17,866 nucleotides of DNA from Streptococcaceae bacterium (GCA_031285105.1 JAITWV010000303.1:1-17866); one strand, 5' to 3'; shown: positions 1-6,635, numbered from the stretch's first letter. Made by a program: numbers and translations. Notes: generated by a model not told the origin, from the letters alone.

Positions 1-1
1 G

Positions 2-178
2 CCACCAAAGAAAAAACCATTTTACATTTTGGAAAGCGAAGAACTTTTAACCGATCGATTTGGAACAAAGGTGGTAATCTCAGATAAAGGAAATAAAGGC
101 AGAATTGAAATTGAATATGTTTCTCAAAGTGATTTGGCGAGAATTTTAGATATTCTTGAGATTAAATTGGAAGATTAG
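2..178 (+). CDS. parB: ParB/Spo0J-family chromosome partitioning protein, C-terminal fragment
   Basis: The gene starts before the window; only the last 58 codons and the TAG stop (176-178) are visible. The fragment has a basic PPKKK linker, then a compact domain with the motifs GTKVVISDKGNKGRIEIEY and DLARILDIL. This resembles the C-terminal dimerisation and DNA-binding domain of Spo0J/ParB proteins, which bind parS sites near the replication origin and spread as CTP-dependent clamps to load SMC and segregate chromosomes. A strong hairpin terminator directly follows, so it is not co-transcribed with the ribosomal operon. It could be another ParB paralogue such as Noc, because the diagnostic N-terminal and helix-turn-helix parts are missing. 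Confidence 0.75.
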   Translation, partial: PPKKKPFYILESEELLTDRFGTKVVISDKGNKGRIEIEYVSQSDLARILDILEIKLED

Positions 179-202
179 GCTGCGTTAATTCGTAGCTTTT
201 TT
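179..202 (+). terminator. Rho-independent terminator of the parB-like gene
   Basis: GCTGCG (179-184) pairs with CGTAGC (191-196), including one G-U pair, across a TTAATT loop. Six T residues follow at 197-202. It begins one base after the parB stop codon, so it insulates the upstream gene from the ribosomal operon. Confidence 0.85.
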
Positions 203-397
203 CGTTACAATCCACATTAATGACAACTCTTTCGGGTGTTTCTTATGATTGGTCGTAAATAATTAGTATATGCCTTTAAATCAACGTTTTAAGGAGTTAC
301 GATTAAAGTTGCAATAAAAATGAACTCAATAAATTATGTCTTTAATGAAAAAGGAAACGTTTTCTTTATTTTTTTTCAATTTTTTTGTCTAAAATCC
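203..397. other. Non-coding spacer upstream of the S10 operon promoter
   Basis: No supported gene is visible here. The stretch contains a short imperfect hairpin (CCTT-T-AAA at 273-280 with TTTAAGG at 288-294) without a T-tract. It also holds a cre-like palindrome at 351-366 and a run of T-rich blocks (361-390) just upstream of the promoter that could act as an UP element for the RNA polymerase alpha C-terminal domain. An AAGGAG at 291-296 is not followed by a start codon at usable distance. Confidence 0.6.
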
Positions 398-426
398 TTG
401 CACAACCAAGAAAATCATAGTATATT
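398..426 (+). promoter_or_regulatory. Main promoter of the S10 ribosomal protein operon
   Basis: A -35 box TTGCAC (398-403) and a -10 box TATATT (421-426) are separated by exactly 17 nt, close to the sigma-A consensus. Transcription would begin near 432-434, giving an rpsJ leader of about 140 nt. T-rich tracts immediately upstream are consistent with strong, growth-rate-linked expression. It is the only good promoter upstream of rpsJ in the window. Confidence 0.85.
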
Positions 427-433
427 AACCAAG

Positions 434-558
434 GTGTTTCTTTAGCAGGACTAAAAACACTTGCGGCATTGAAGCAGGAGGTTGCGATACACCCGGACGC
501 ATTGCCACGCATCCGAGTATTGGTTTTCCTGTGGAGCTAGCCTATTTTTAAAAATAGA
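434..558 (+). promoter_or_regulatory. Structured 5' leader of rpsJ, candidate autogenous control region
   Basis: Several stems can be read by eye. GTGTTT (434-439) pairs with AAACAC (455-460). CGGA (494-497) pairs with TCCG (512-515), with an inner GC/GC. TGCG (483-486) can pair alternatively with either of two CGCA copies (498-501 and 508-511). A perfect 16-nt palindrome, CTATTTTTAAAAATAG (542-557), ends three bases before the rpsJ Shine-Dalgarno. In E. coli the S10 leader is the target of L4 autoregulation. Whether this leader binds L4 or another r-protein is inference. No U-tract is present, so translational rather than termination control would be more likely. Confidence 0.55.
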
Positions 559-575
559 CGAAGGAGGAAAAAAGA

Positions 576-884
576 ATGGCAAAACAAAAGATTCGTATTC
601 GTTTAAAAGCGTATGAACACCGCATTTTAGACACAGCAGCTGCGAAAATTGTAGAAACAGCACAACGTACAGGAGCAACAGTTAGTGGACCAATTCCATT
701 ACCTACTGAACGTAGCCTTTACACAATTATCCGTGCAACTCACAAGTACAAAGATTCTCGTGAGCAATTCGAAATGCGTACTCACAAACGTCTTATCGAC
801 ATCGTGAATCCTACGCCAAAAACGGTTGATGCTTTGATGAAATTAGACGTTCCATCAGGTGTTAATATCGAAATCAAACTATAA
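576..884 (+). CDS. rpsJ: 30S ribosomal protein S10
   Basis: Small-subunit head protein and also a transcription antitermination factor (NusE) that partners NusB in rRNA antitermination complexes. The 102-residue length and the signature PLPTERSLYTIIRATHKYKDSREQ (about residues 41-64) are typical. The extended loop at residues 53-60, where tigecycline-resistance changes have been described in enterococci, is intact here. ATG 576 is preceded by AAGGAGG (561-567) at 8-nt spacing. First gene of the S10 operon; rplC follows 28 nt later. Ordinary family member. Confidence 0.98.
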   Translation: MAKQKIRIRLKAYEHRILDTAAAKIVETAQRTGATVSGPIPLPTERSLYTIIRATHKYKDSREQFEMRTHKRLIDIVNPTPKTVDALMKLDVPSGVNIEIKL

Positions 885-912
885 TCAATAAGAAGAAAAT
901 GGAGGTGTACTC

Positions 913-1539
913 ATGACCAAAGGAATCTTAGGGAAAAAAGTGGGAATGACTCAAATCTTCACTGAATCTGGCGAACTTATTCCAGTAACAGTAATCGAAG
1001 CAACACCAAACGTGGTATTGCAAGTAAAAACTGTTGAAACTGACGGCTACGAAGCTGTTCAAGTTGGTTACCAAGACAAACGTGAAGTTTTATCAAACAA
1101 ACCTGCGAAAGGTCATGTTGCAAAAGCAAACACGGCTCCTAAGCGCTTCATTCGTGAATTCAAAGGATTCGAAGGCTTAGAAGTTGGCAACGAAATTACA
1201 GTAGATACATTTACAGCCGGAGATATCGTTGATGTCACAGGTACGACTAAAGGTAAAGGTTTCCAAGGTGTTATCAAACGTCATGGTCAATCTCGTGGAC
1301 CAATGGCTCACGGTTCTCGTTACCACCGTCGTCCAGGTTCAATGGGTCCTGTCGCACCTAACCGTGTGTTTAAAAATAAAAAACTTGCTGGCCGTATGGG
1401 TGGCAACCGCGTAACAATCCAAAACTTGGAAATCGCGAAAGTTATCGCTGACAAAAACGTAATCTTAGTTAAAGGGAACGTTCCTGGAGCGAAAAAATCA
1501 TTGATCACTATCAAATCAGCAATTAAAGCTGGTAAATAA
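913..1539 (+). CDS. rplC: 50S ribosomal protein L3
   Basis: Primary 23S rRNA-binding protein needed early in 50S assembly. Its long central loop reaches toward the peptidyl transferase centre. The N-terminus MTKGILGKKVGMTQIF and the loop with RYHRRPGSMGPVAPNRVFKN (about residues 137-156) followed by KLAGRMGG are family hallmarks. Length is 208 residues. Start ATG 913 follows GGAGGT (901-906). This loop is where linezolid and pleuromutilin resistance changes occur in other species; nothing clearly aberrant is visible. Lies between rpsJ and rplD in canonical order. Confidence 0.98.
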   Translation: MTKGILGKKVGMTQIFTESGELIPVTVIEATPNVVLQVKTVETDGYEAVQVGYQDKREVLSNKPAKGHVAKANTAPKRFIREFKGFEGLEVGNEITVDTFTAGDIVDVTGTTKGKGFQGVIKRHGQSRGPMAHGSRYHRRPGSMGPVAPNRVFKNKKLAGRMGGNRVTIQNLEIAKVIADKNVILVKGNVPGAKKSLITIKSAIKAGK

Positions 1540-1564
1540 TTTAAGAAGGAGGGGAACTTAAGCA

Positions 1565-2191
1565 ATGGCAAACGTAGCATTATTTAACCAAAATGGTACT
1601 CAAGCTGGTGAATTAGCTTTAGACGATGCAATCTTCGGAATCGAAGTTAACGAAACAGTAGTTTACGATGTAATCTTGAGCCAACGTGCTTCAAAACGTC
1701 AAGGGACTCACGCTGTTAAAAATCGTTCAGCAGTTCGTGGCGGTGGTCGTAAACCATGGCGTCAAAAAGGAACTGGACGTGCTCGTCAAGGTTCTATCCG
1801 TTCACCACAATGGCGTGGTGGTGGTATCGTCTTCGGACCTACTCCACGTTCATACGCTTACAAGCTTCCACAAAAAGTTCGTCAATTAGCACTTAAATCT
1901 GTTTACTCAGAAAAAGTTGCTGAAAATAAATTAGTAGCAGTTGAAGGTTTATCTTTTGACGCTCCTAAAACAAAAGAATTTAAAGCAGTTCTTGAAAACT
2001 TGAACGTTGATACTAAAGTATTAGTAATCGTTGAAAACGAAGGTAACACTGTGGTTGAAAAATCAGCAGCAAACTTACCAAACGTATTCTTCACAACAGC
2101 TTCAAGTGCAAGTGTTTTAGATATCGTATCAGTTGATAAATTGATCGTTACTAAAGCTGCATTATCTCAAATTGAGGAGGTACTTGCATAA
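1565..2191 (+). CDS. rplD: 50S ribosomal protein L4
   Basis: Large-subunit protein lining the nascent peptide exit tunnel; in E. coli it is also the autogenous repressor of the S10 operon. The 208 residues include the arginine- and glycine-rich extended loop (about 58-88, with GGGRKPWRQKGTGRARQGS) that reaches the tunnel constriction and is a macrolide-resistance site. AAGGAGG (1546-1552) sits 12 nt before ATG 1565. The TAA stop overlaps the rplW ATG by one base (TAATG at 2189-2193), so L4 and L23 translation are probably coupled. Confidence 0.98.
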   Translation: MANVALFNQNGTQAGELALDDAIFGIEVNETVVYDVILSQRASKRQGTHAVKNRSAVRGGGRKPWRQKGTGRARQGSIRSPQWRGGGIVFGPTPRSYAYKLPQKVRQLALKSVYSEKVAENKLVAVEGLSFDAPKTKEFKAVLENLNVDTKVLVIVENEGNTVVEKSAANLPNVFFTTASSASVLDIVSVDKLIVTKAALSQIEEVLA

Positions 2192-2481
2192 TGAGCTTAC
2201 TAGACATTATTAAAAAACCAGTTATTACTGAAGCTTCAATGTTGGCAATGGATGAAAAGAAATACACTTTCTTATTAGACACAAAAGCAAACAAAACTTT
2301 AGTAAAACAAGCTGTAGAAGCAGCATTTGAAGGTGTTAAAGTGAAAAATGTTAACATCATGAACGTTAAACCTAAGAAAAAACGCGTTGGTAAATACGTT
2401 GGTTACACAAACAAAAAACGTAAAGCTATCGTAACATTGACAGAAGACTCTAAAGATATCGAGTTATTTTCTGCAGAATAA
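2191..2481 (+). CDS. rplW: 50S ribosomal protein L23
   Basis: Protein at the exit of the peptide tunnel, the docking site for trigger factor and the signal recognition particle. It has 96 residues, with the usual DIIKKPVITEAS start, a basic loop KPKKKRVGKYVGYTNKRK-like near 62-80 and a beta-rich C-terminus. The start overlaps the rplD stop by one base; its Shine-Dalgarno GAGGAGGT (2174-2181) lies inside rplD. It is followed by an unusually long 155-nt spacer before rplB. Confidence 0.97.
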   Translation: MSLLDIIKKPVITEASMLAMDEKKYTFLLDTKANKTLVKQAVEAAFEGVKVKNVNIMNVKPKKKRVGKYVGYTNKKRKAIVTLTEDSKDIELFSAE

Positions 2482-2533
2482 TATCTAAAAAATTTAAATC
2501 CGGCTCTTACAAGTCAACTTCTTGAGAAAAAAC

Positions 2534-2581
2534 AAAAATAAAGAACCTGCACGCATGCAGAACCTTCATTTTCTTATTTTT
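2534..2581 (+). other. Stem-loop in the rplW-rplB spacer
   Basis: Two nested stems are visible: AAAAATAA (2534-2541) with TTATTTTT (2574-2581), and inside it CTGCA (2547-2551) with TGCAG (2556-2560) around a CGCA tetraloop. GAA (2543-2545) can also pair with TTC (2565-2567). The 3' arm is T-rich, so it could act as a weak terminator or attenuator, or as an RNA processing site. The full spacer runs 2482-2636 and carries no supported gene or complete promoter. Confidence 0.55.
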
Positions 2582-2636
2582 CTAAGAAGCAAAACGACTT
2601 GACGAGCACTATAATTAACCAAAGGAGGATTCAAGA

Positions 2637-3470
2637 GTGGGTATTCGTAAATACAAACCAACCTCAAATGGTCGCCGTAACATGACTTCTTCTGACTTTG
2701 CTGAAATTACAACAAACAAACCAGAAAAAACATTGTTAAGTCCATTGAAAAACCATGCTGGTCGTAACAACAACGGTCGCATTACAGTACGTCATCAAGG
2801 TGGCGGACATAAACGTCAATACCGTCTAATTGACTTTAAACGTAACACTGACGGAATCAAAGCAACAGTTAAAACTATCGAGTATGATCCAAACCGTTCT
2901 GCTAACATCGCTTTAATCGTTTATGAAAATGGTGTAAAATCTTACATCCTTGCTCCTAAAGGATTAGTAGTTGGTATGCAAGTTGAATCAGGCGTTGATG
3001 CAGATATCAAAGTGGGGAACGCTTTACCATTAGCAAACATTCCAGTTGGTACTGTAATCCACAATATTGAGTTAAAACCTGGTAAAGGCGGACAATTAAT
3101 CCGTTCAGCTGGTACTTCAGCTCAAGTTCTTGGTAAAGAAGGTAAATACGTATTGGTTCGTTTGAATTCAGGCGAAGTTCGTATGATTCTTGCAACTGCT
3201 CGTGCTACTGTTGGTACAGTAGGTAACGAACAACATGAATTGATTAACATCGGGAAAGCTGGTCGTTCTCGTTGGATGCGTAAACGTCCTACAGTACGTG
3301 GATCAGTTATGAACCCGAACGATCACCCACATGGTGGTGGTGAAGGTAAAGCGCCAGTTGGTCGTAAAGCACCAGTATCACCTTGGGGTCAACCAGCACT
3401 TGGTTACAAAACTCGTAACAAGAAAGCTGCTTCTGACAAACTTATCGTTCGTCGTCGCAACACTAAATAA
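2637..3470 (+). CDS. rplB: 50S ribosomal protein L2
   Basis: One of the most conserved ribosomal proteins, required for subunit association and close to the peptidyl transferase centre. The 277 residues include the N-terminal GRNNNGRITVRHQGGGHKRQYR region (about 42-63) and the C-terminal NPNDHPHGGGEGKAPVGRK segment (227-244), where H230 corresponds to the essential E. coli His229. The start is GTG 2637, set by AAAGGAGG (2621-2628) at 8-nt spacing and by the family N-terminus MGIRKYKPTSNGRRN. It is flanked on both sides by long structured spacers (155 and 168 nt), unlike the other genes of the block. Confidence 0.98.
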   Translation: MGIRKYKPTSNGRRNMTSSDFAEITTNKPEKTLLSPLKNHAGRNNNGRITVRHQGGGHKRQYRLIDFKRNTDGIKATVKTIEYDPNRSANIALIVYENGVKSYILAPKGLVVGMQVESGVDADIKVGNALPLANIPVGTVIHNIELKPGKGGQLIRSAGTSAQVLGKEGKYVLVRLNSGEVRMILATARATVGTVGNEQHELINIGKAGRSRWMRKRPTVRGSVMNPNDHPHGGGEGKAPVGRKAPVSPWGQPALGYKTRNKKAASDKLIVRRRNTK

Positions 3471-3474
3471 AGTT

Positions 3475-3588
3475 GCGTAGAAAAGCGGTTTGGCGCGTAG
3501 AAAATTAGGAAATTTGACGGTTCTTCGCTTGCGAAGGTTCTCAAATTTATCTATTTTCCTAGCGACAGCTTTTCGGAGCACGTCAAAC
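3475..3588 (+). repeat. Large multi-arm inverted repeat in the rplB-rpsS spacer
   Basis: The outer arms GAAAAGC (3480-3486) and GCTTTTC (3568-3574) enclose CGC/GCG (3494-3496/3562-3564), TAGG/CCTA (3506-3509/3558-3561), AAATTTGA/TCAAATTT (3510-3517/3541-3548) and the apical CTTCGC/GCGAAG (3523-3528/3531-3536). A 10-nt direct repeat GCGTAGAAAA occurs at 3475-3484 and 3495-3504. GTTTGGCG (3488-3495) can also pair with CGTCAAAC (3581-3588), in competition or as a pseudoknot. No U-tract follows. The size and palindromic form recall small palindromic repeats of Firmicutes such as the EFAR elements reported in E. faecalis, but no sequence match could be checked. Confidence 0.65.
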
Positions 3589-3638
3589 AGAGATTTAGAT
3601 ACCGTTTAATATAAAAAATTAAGCAAAGGAGGTTCACC

Positions 3639-3917
3639 ATGAGCCGTAGTTTGAAAAAAGGGCCTTTTGCTGATGATCATCTTTTAAAGAAAGTTGAAGC
3701 ACAGCAAAATGCTGAAAAGAAACAAGTTATTAAAACTTGGTCTCGTCGTTCAACAATTTTCCCATCATTTGTTGGGTTAACAATCGCAGTATATGATGGA
3801 CGTAAACACGTTCCTGTTTACATCCAAGAAGACATGGTAGGTCACAAACTTGGTGAATTTGCACCAACTCGTACGTACAAAGGTCACGCTGCTGACGACA
3901 AGAAAACTAGACGTTAG
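3639..3917 (+). CDS. rpsS: 30S ribosomal protein S19
   Basis: 30S head protein that binds 16S rRNA together with S13 near the decoding A-site side. Length 92 residues; MSRSLKKGPFADDHLLKKVE and the segment IKTWSRRSTIFPSFVG are family signatures, followed by KLGEFAPTRTYKGHAADDKK. ATG 3639 has AAAGGAGG (3625-3632) at 6-nt spacing. It follows the long structured spacer after rplB and is closely followed by rplV (20 nt). Confidence 0.98.
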   Translation: MSRSLKKGPFADDHLLKKVEAQQNAEKKQVIKTWSRRSTIFPSFVGLTIAVYDGRKHVPVYIQEDMVGHKLGEFAPTRTYKGHAADDKKTRR

Positions 3918-3937
3918 TATTACAGGAGGAGACAAAA

Positions 3938-4285
3938 ATGTCAGAACAAATTTTATCTGCTAAAGCAACTGCTAAAACAGTGCGCGTTTCACCTCGTAAA
4001 GCTCGTTTAGTAATGGATTTAGTCCGTGGAAAACAAGTTGCTGAAGCTATTTCAATCTTGAAATTCACACCAAACAAAGCTGCAGGGATCATCGAAAAAG
4101 TTTTGATGAGCGCTATTGCAAATGCAGAAAACAATTTCGACTTAGATGTTGAAAACTTATATATTTCTGAAGCATTCGTTAACGAAGGACCAACTATGAA
4201 ACGTTTCCGTCCTCGTGCGAAAGGTTCTGCTTCACCAATTATGAAACGTACATCACACGTAACTGTGGTTGTAACGGAAAAATAA
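3938..4285 (+). CDS. rplV: 50S ribosomal protein L22
   Basis: Exit-tunnel protein contacting all six 23S rRNA domains. The 115 residues show the AKTVRVSPRKARLVMDLVRGK helix region (12-32) and the beta-hairpin tip around 84-100 (EGPTMKRFRPRAKGSAS) that reaches the tunnel constriction and can carry macrolide-resistance changes. Start ATG 3938 follows AGGAGGA (3924-3930). Its stop codon overlaps the ribosome binding site of rpsC. Confidence 0.97.
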   Translation: MSEQILSAKATAKTVRVSPRKARLVMDLVRGKQVAEAISILKFTPNKAAGIIEKVLMSAIANAENNFDLDVENLYISEAFVNEGPTMKRFRPRAKGSASPIMKRTSHVTVVVTEK

Positions 4286-4297
4286 GGAGGTTTACTC

Positions 4298-4954
4298 GTG
4301 GGTCAAAAAGTACATCCAATTGGTATGCGTGTTGGCATCATCCGTGATTGGGATGCTAAATGGTTTGCTGAAAAAGAATATGCAAGCTATTTACACGAAG
4401 ACTTACGCATCCGTAAATTTATCCAAACTAGACTTCGTGATGCAGCGATTTCAAAAATCGAAACTGAACGTTCTACTAACCGTGTGAACGTATCATTACA
4501 CACTGCAAAACCAGGTATGGTTATTGGTAAAGGCGGATCAGAAGTTGACGCTTTACGCAAAGAATTAAACAAATTAACAGGTAAAACAGTGCACATCAAC
4601 ATTGTTGAAATTGCTAAACCTGATTTAGACGCTAAATTAGTCGGTGAAGGAATTGCTCGTCAATTAGAAAACCGTGTTGCATTCCGTCGTGCACAAAAAC
4701 AAGCTATCACTCGTACGATGCGTTCAGGAGCTAAGGGTATTAAAACTCAAGTTTCAGGTCGTTTAAATGGTGCTGATATCGCTCGTGCTGAAGGGTATTC
4801 AGAAGGAACTGTTCCATTGCATACACTTCGTGCAGATATTGACTACGCTTGGGAAGAAGCAGATACAACTTACGGTAAACTAGGTGTTAAAGTTTGGATT
4901 TACCGCGGTGAAGTTCTTCCAACTAAGAAAAATTCTGTGAAAGGAGGAAAATAA
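4298..4954 (+). CDS. rpsC: 30S ribosomal protein S3
   Basis: 30S head protein at the mRNA entry channel, contributing to helicase activity of the ribosome. The 218 residues contain an N-terminal MGQKVHPIGMRVGIIRDWD, a type II KH domain with GMVIGKGGSEVD (73-84) and the C-terminal VKVWIYRGEVLP. It uses a GTG start (4298), placed by AAGGAGG at 4284-4290, which overlaps the rplV stop. The rplP ribosome binding site lies in its last codons, so rpsC and rplP are closely linked. Confidence 0.98.
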   Translation: MGQKVHPIGMRVGIIRDWDAKWFAEKEYASYLHEDLRIRKFIQTRLRDAAISKIETERSTNRVNVSLHTAKPGMVIGKGGSEVDALRKELNKLTGKTVHINIVEIAKPDLDAKLVGEGIARQLENRVAFRRAQKQAITRTMRSGAKGIKTQVSGRLNGADIARAEGYSEGTVPLHTLRADIDYAWEEADTTYGKLGVKVWIYRGEVLPTKKNSVKGGK

Positions 4955-4957
4955 TCC

Positions 4958-5389
4958 ATGTTAGTACCAAAACGTGTAAAACACAGACGTGAATTCCGTG
5001 GAAAAATGCGCGGAGAAGCAAAAGGTGGTAAAGAAGTAGCATTCGGTGAATGGGGTCTTCAAGCTGTTGATTCAAAATGGATCACTAACCGCCAAATCGA
5101 AGCTGCCCGTATCGCTATGACTCGTTATATGAAACGTGGTGGGAAAGTTTGGATTAAAATCTTCCCTCATAAATCATATACAGCAAAAGCAATTGGGGTA
5201 CGTATGGGTTCTGGTAAAGGGGCTCCTGAAGGCTGGGTAGCACCAGTTAAACGTGGCAAAATCATGTTTGAGATTGCCGGCGTATCTGAAGAAGTAGCTC
5301 GTGAAGCATTACGCCTTGCAAGCCACAAATTGCCAGTAAAAACCAAAATTGTAAAACGTGAGGAAGCAGGTGTATCTAATGAAAATTAA
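4958..5389 (+). CDS. rplP: 50S ribosomal protein L16
   Basis: Late-assembling 50S protein organising the A-site tRNA region and target of evernimicin-type resistance in Gram-positives. The 143 residues start MLVPKRVKHRREFRGKMRG, and RMGSGKGAPEGWVAPVKRGK (82-101) is diagnostic. AAGGAGG (4941-4947) in the 3' end of rpsC precedes ATG 4958. The last 11 nt overlap rpmC, suggesting coupled translation of L16 and L29. Confidence 0.98.
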   Translation: MLVPKRVKHRREFRGKMRGEAKGGKEVAFGEWGLQAVDSKWITNRQIEAARIAMTRYMKRGGKVWIKIFPHKSYTAKAIGVRMGSGKGAPEGWVAPVKRGKIMFEIAGVSEEVAREALRLASHKLPVKTKIVKREEAGVSNEN

Positions 5390-5564
5390 TGAAATTAAAG
5401 CTTTATCATCTGCTGACCTTATTGCTAAAGAAAACGAATTAAGAGAAGAATTATTCAACTTAAGATTCCAATTAGCTACAGGTCAATTAGAAAACACTGC
5501 ACGTATTAAAGAAGTACGTAAATCGATTGCACGCATCAAAACAGTTATGCGTGAACAAGCCTAA
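5379..5564 (+). CDS. rpmC: 50S ribosomal protein L29
   Basis: Small helical protein beside L23 at the tunnel exit. The 61 residues begin MKINEIKALSSADL and contain the conserved ELFNLRFQLATGQLENTARIKEVRKSIARIKTV. I place the start at ATG 5379, because this gives the normal family length and N-terminus and has AGGTG (5368-5372) at 6-nt spacing; an in-frame start at 5358 would add seven non-conserved residues. It overlaps the end of rplP by 11 nt. Confidence 0.96.
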   Translation: MKINEIKALSSADLIAKENELREELFNLRFQLATGQLENTARIKEVRKSIARIKTVMREQA

Positions 5565-5587
5565 CATTATTGAAAGGAGTCTTACGC

Positions 5588-5851
5588 ATGACTGAACGTA
5601 ATGATCGTAAAGTTTACCAAGGAACAGTTGTTTCAGACAAAATGGACAAAACTATCGTAGTTGAAATCTCAACTCGTAAAGTCCACAAAGTATACGGTAA
5701 ACGTGTTAAATATTCTAAAAAATACAAAGCGCATGATGAAAACAATGAAGCAAAAATTGGAGACATCGTTCGCATCATGGAAACTCGTCCATTATCAGCG
5801 ACAAAACGTTTCCGTTTACTCGAAGTAGTCGAAAAAGCAGTTATTATCTAG
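5588..5851 (+). CDS. rpsQ: 30S ribosomal protein S17
   Basis: Primary 16S rRNA-binding protein of OB fold, involved in 30S body assembly. The 87 residues show RKVYQGTVVSDKMDKTIVV near the start and the C-terminal IMETRPLSATKRFRLLEVVEKA. ATG 5588 is chosen because AAAGGAG (5573-5579) lies 8 nt upstream and MTERN is the family-like N-terminus; an upstream in-frame TTG at 5570 precedes the Shine-Dalgarno and is rejected. Last gene of the classical S10 block, 40 nt before rplN. Confidence 0.97.
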   Translation: MTERNDRKVYQGTVVSDKMDKTIVVEISTRKVHKVYGKRVKYSKKYKAHDENNEAKIGDIVRIMETRPLSATKRFRLLEVVEKAVII

Positions 5852-5891
5852 TATTCCTAGATTGATTGATAATCGAAAGGAGGATACTTAA

Positions 5892-6260
5892 GTGATCCAA
5901 CAAGAATCTCGCTTAAAAGTTGCTGATAACTCAGGTGCTCGCGAAATCCTTACTATCAAAGTACTTGGTGGTTCTGGACGTAAAACAGCAAACATCGGTG
6001 ACGTTATCGTTGCAACTGTAAAACAAGCTAGCCCAGGCGGCGTTGTTAAAAAAGGTGACGTGGTTAAAGCGGTTATCGTTCGTACTAAATCAGGAGCTCG
6101 TCGTACTGACGGTTCTTACATTAAGTTTGACGAAAACGCAGCAGTTATCATCCGTGATGACAAATCACCTCGTGGAACTCGTATCTTCGGCCCTGTTGCA
6201 CGTGAATTACGTGATAACAACTTCATGAAGATCGTTTCATTAGCACCAGAAGTATTATAA
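5892..6260 (+). CDS. rplN: 50S ribosomal protein L14
   Basis: Protein of the subunit interface forming bridges to the 30S subunit and the binding site of the silencing factor RsfS. The 122 residues begin MIQQESRLKVADNSGAREI and contain the signature KASPGGVVKKGDVVKAVIVRTK-like segment near 47-68, then DENAAVIIRDDKSPRGTRIFGPVARELR. A GTG start at 5892 follows AAAGGAGG (5876-5883). First gene of the spc block. No promoter is evident in the 40-nt gap, so read-through from the S10 block is likely. Confidence 0.98.
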   Translation: MIQQESRLKVADNSGAREILTIKVLGGSGRKTANIGDVIVATVKQASPGGVVKKGDVVKAVIVRTKSGARRTDGSYIKFDENAAVIIRDDKSPRGTRIFGPVARELRDNNFMKIVSLAPEVL

Positions 6261-6300
6261 TAAAAATTAGTCCCTAAACCCATAAGGAGGTAAAGGTAGA

Positions 6301-6609
6301 ATGTTCGTTAAAAAAGGCGATAAAGTTAAAGTTATCACTGGTAAAGACAAAGGTAAAGAAGGCGTAGTATTGTCAGCTTCACCAAAAACTAACAAAGTGA
6401 TCGTTGAGTCAATCAACATTATGAAAAAACACCAAAAACCAAACAATGCAAACCCTCAAGGTGGAATCATTGAAATGGAAGCTGCTATTGATGCATCAAA
6501 CGTAATGGTTATGGATGCAAATGGTGTTGCTGGCCGTGTTGGTTACAAAGTTGTAGACGGCAAAAAAGTTCGTTTCAACAAAAAATCTGGAGAAATCCTA
6601 GATAAATAA
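6301..6609 (+). CDS. rplX: 50S ribosomal protein L24
   Basis: Assembly initiator of the 50S subunit that later lies near the tunnel exit. The 102 residues contain the KOW motif KKGDKVKVITGKDKGKEGVV (4-23), then VESINIMKKHQKP and a C-terminal KKVRFNKKSGE. ATG 6301 follows AAGGAGG (6284-6290) at 10-nt spacing. rplE starts 26 nt after the stop. Confidence 0.97.
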   Translation: MFVKKGDKVKVITGKDKGKEGVVLSASPKTNKVIVESINIMKKHQKPNNANPQGGIIEMEAAIDASNVMVMDANGVAGRVGYKVVDGKKVRFNKKSGEILDK

Positions 6610-6635
6610 TCTTTCACGAAAGGAGATAATCAAAA

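Noticed and set aside
320..445. Short + strand frame of 41 codons starting at ATG 320
   Set aside because: No Shine-Dalgarno at usable distance, low-complexity phenylalanine-rich product, and it runs through the S10 promoter -35 and -10 boxes.
451..678. Minus-strand open frame across the rpsJ leader and start
   Set aside because: It overlaps the leader and rpsJ, has no ribosome site or recognisable motif, and looks like a shadow of the + strand.
2555..2602. 15-codon frame starting at ATG 2555 in the rplW-rplB spacer
   Set aside because: No ribosome binding site, and the ATG is inside the hairpin stem; nothing supports translation.
2599..2615. TTGACG and TATAAT close together before rplB, resembling a promoter
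   Set aside because: The hexamers are only 5 nt apart, and neither has a partner at 16-18 nt (AAGCAA upstream; the ribosome binding site downstream).
5358..5378. Longer rpmC frame starting at 5358
   Set aside because: The added residues are unlike L29; ATG 5379 gives normal length and has a suitable ribosome binding site.
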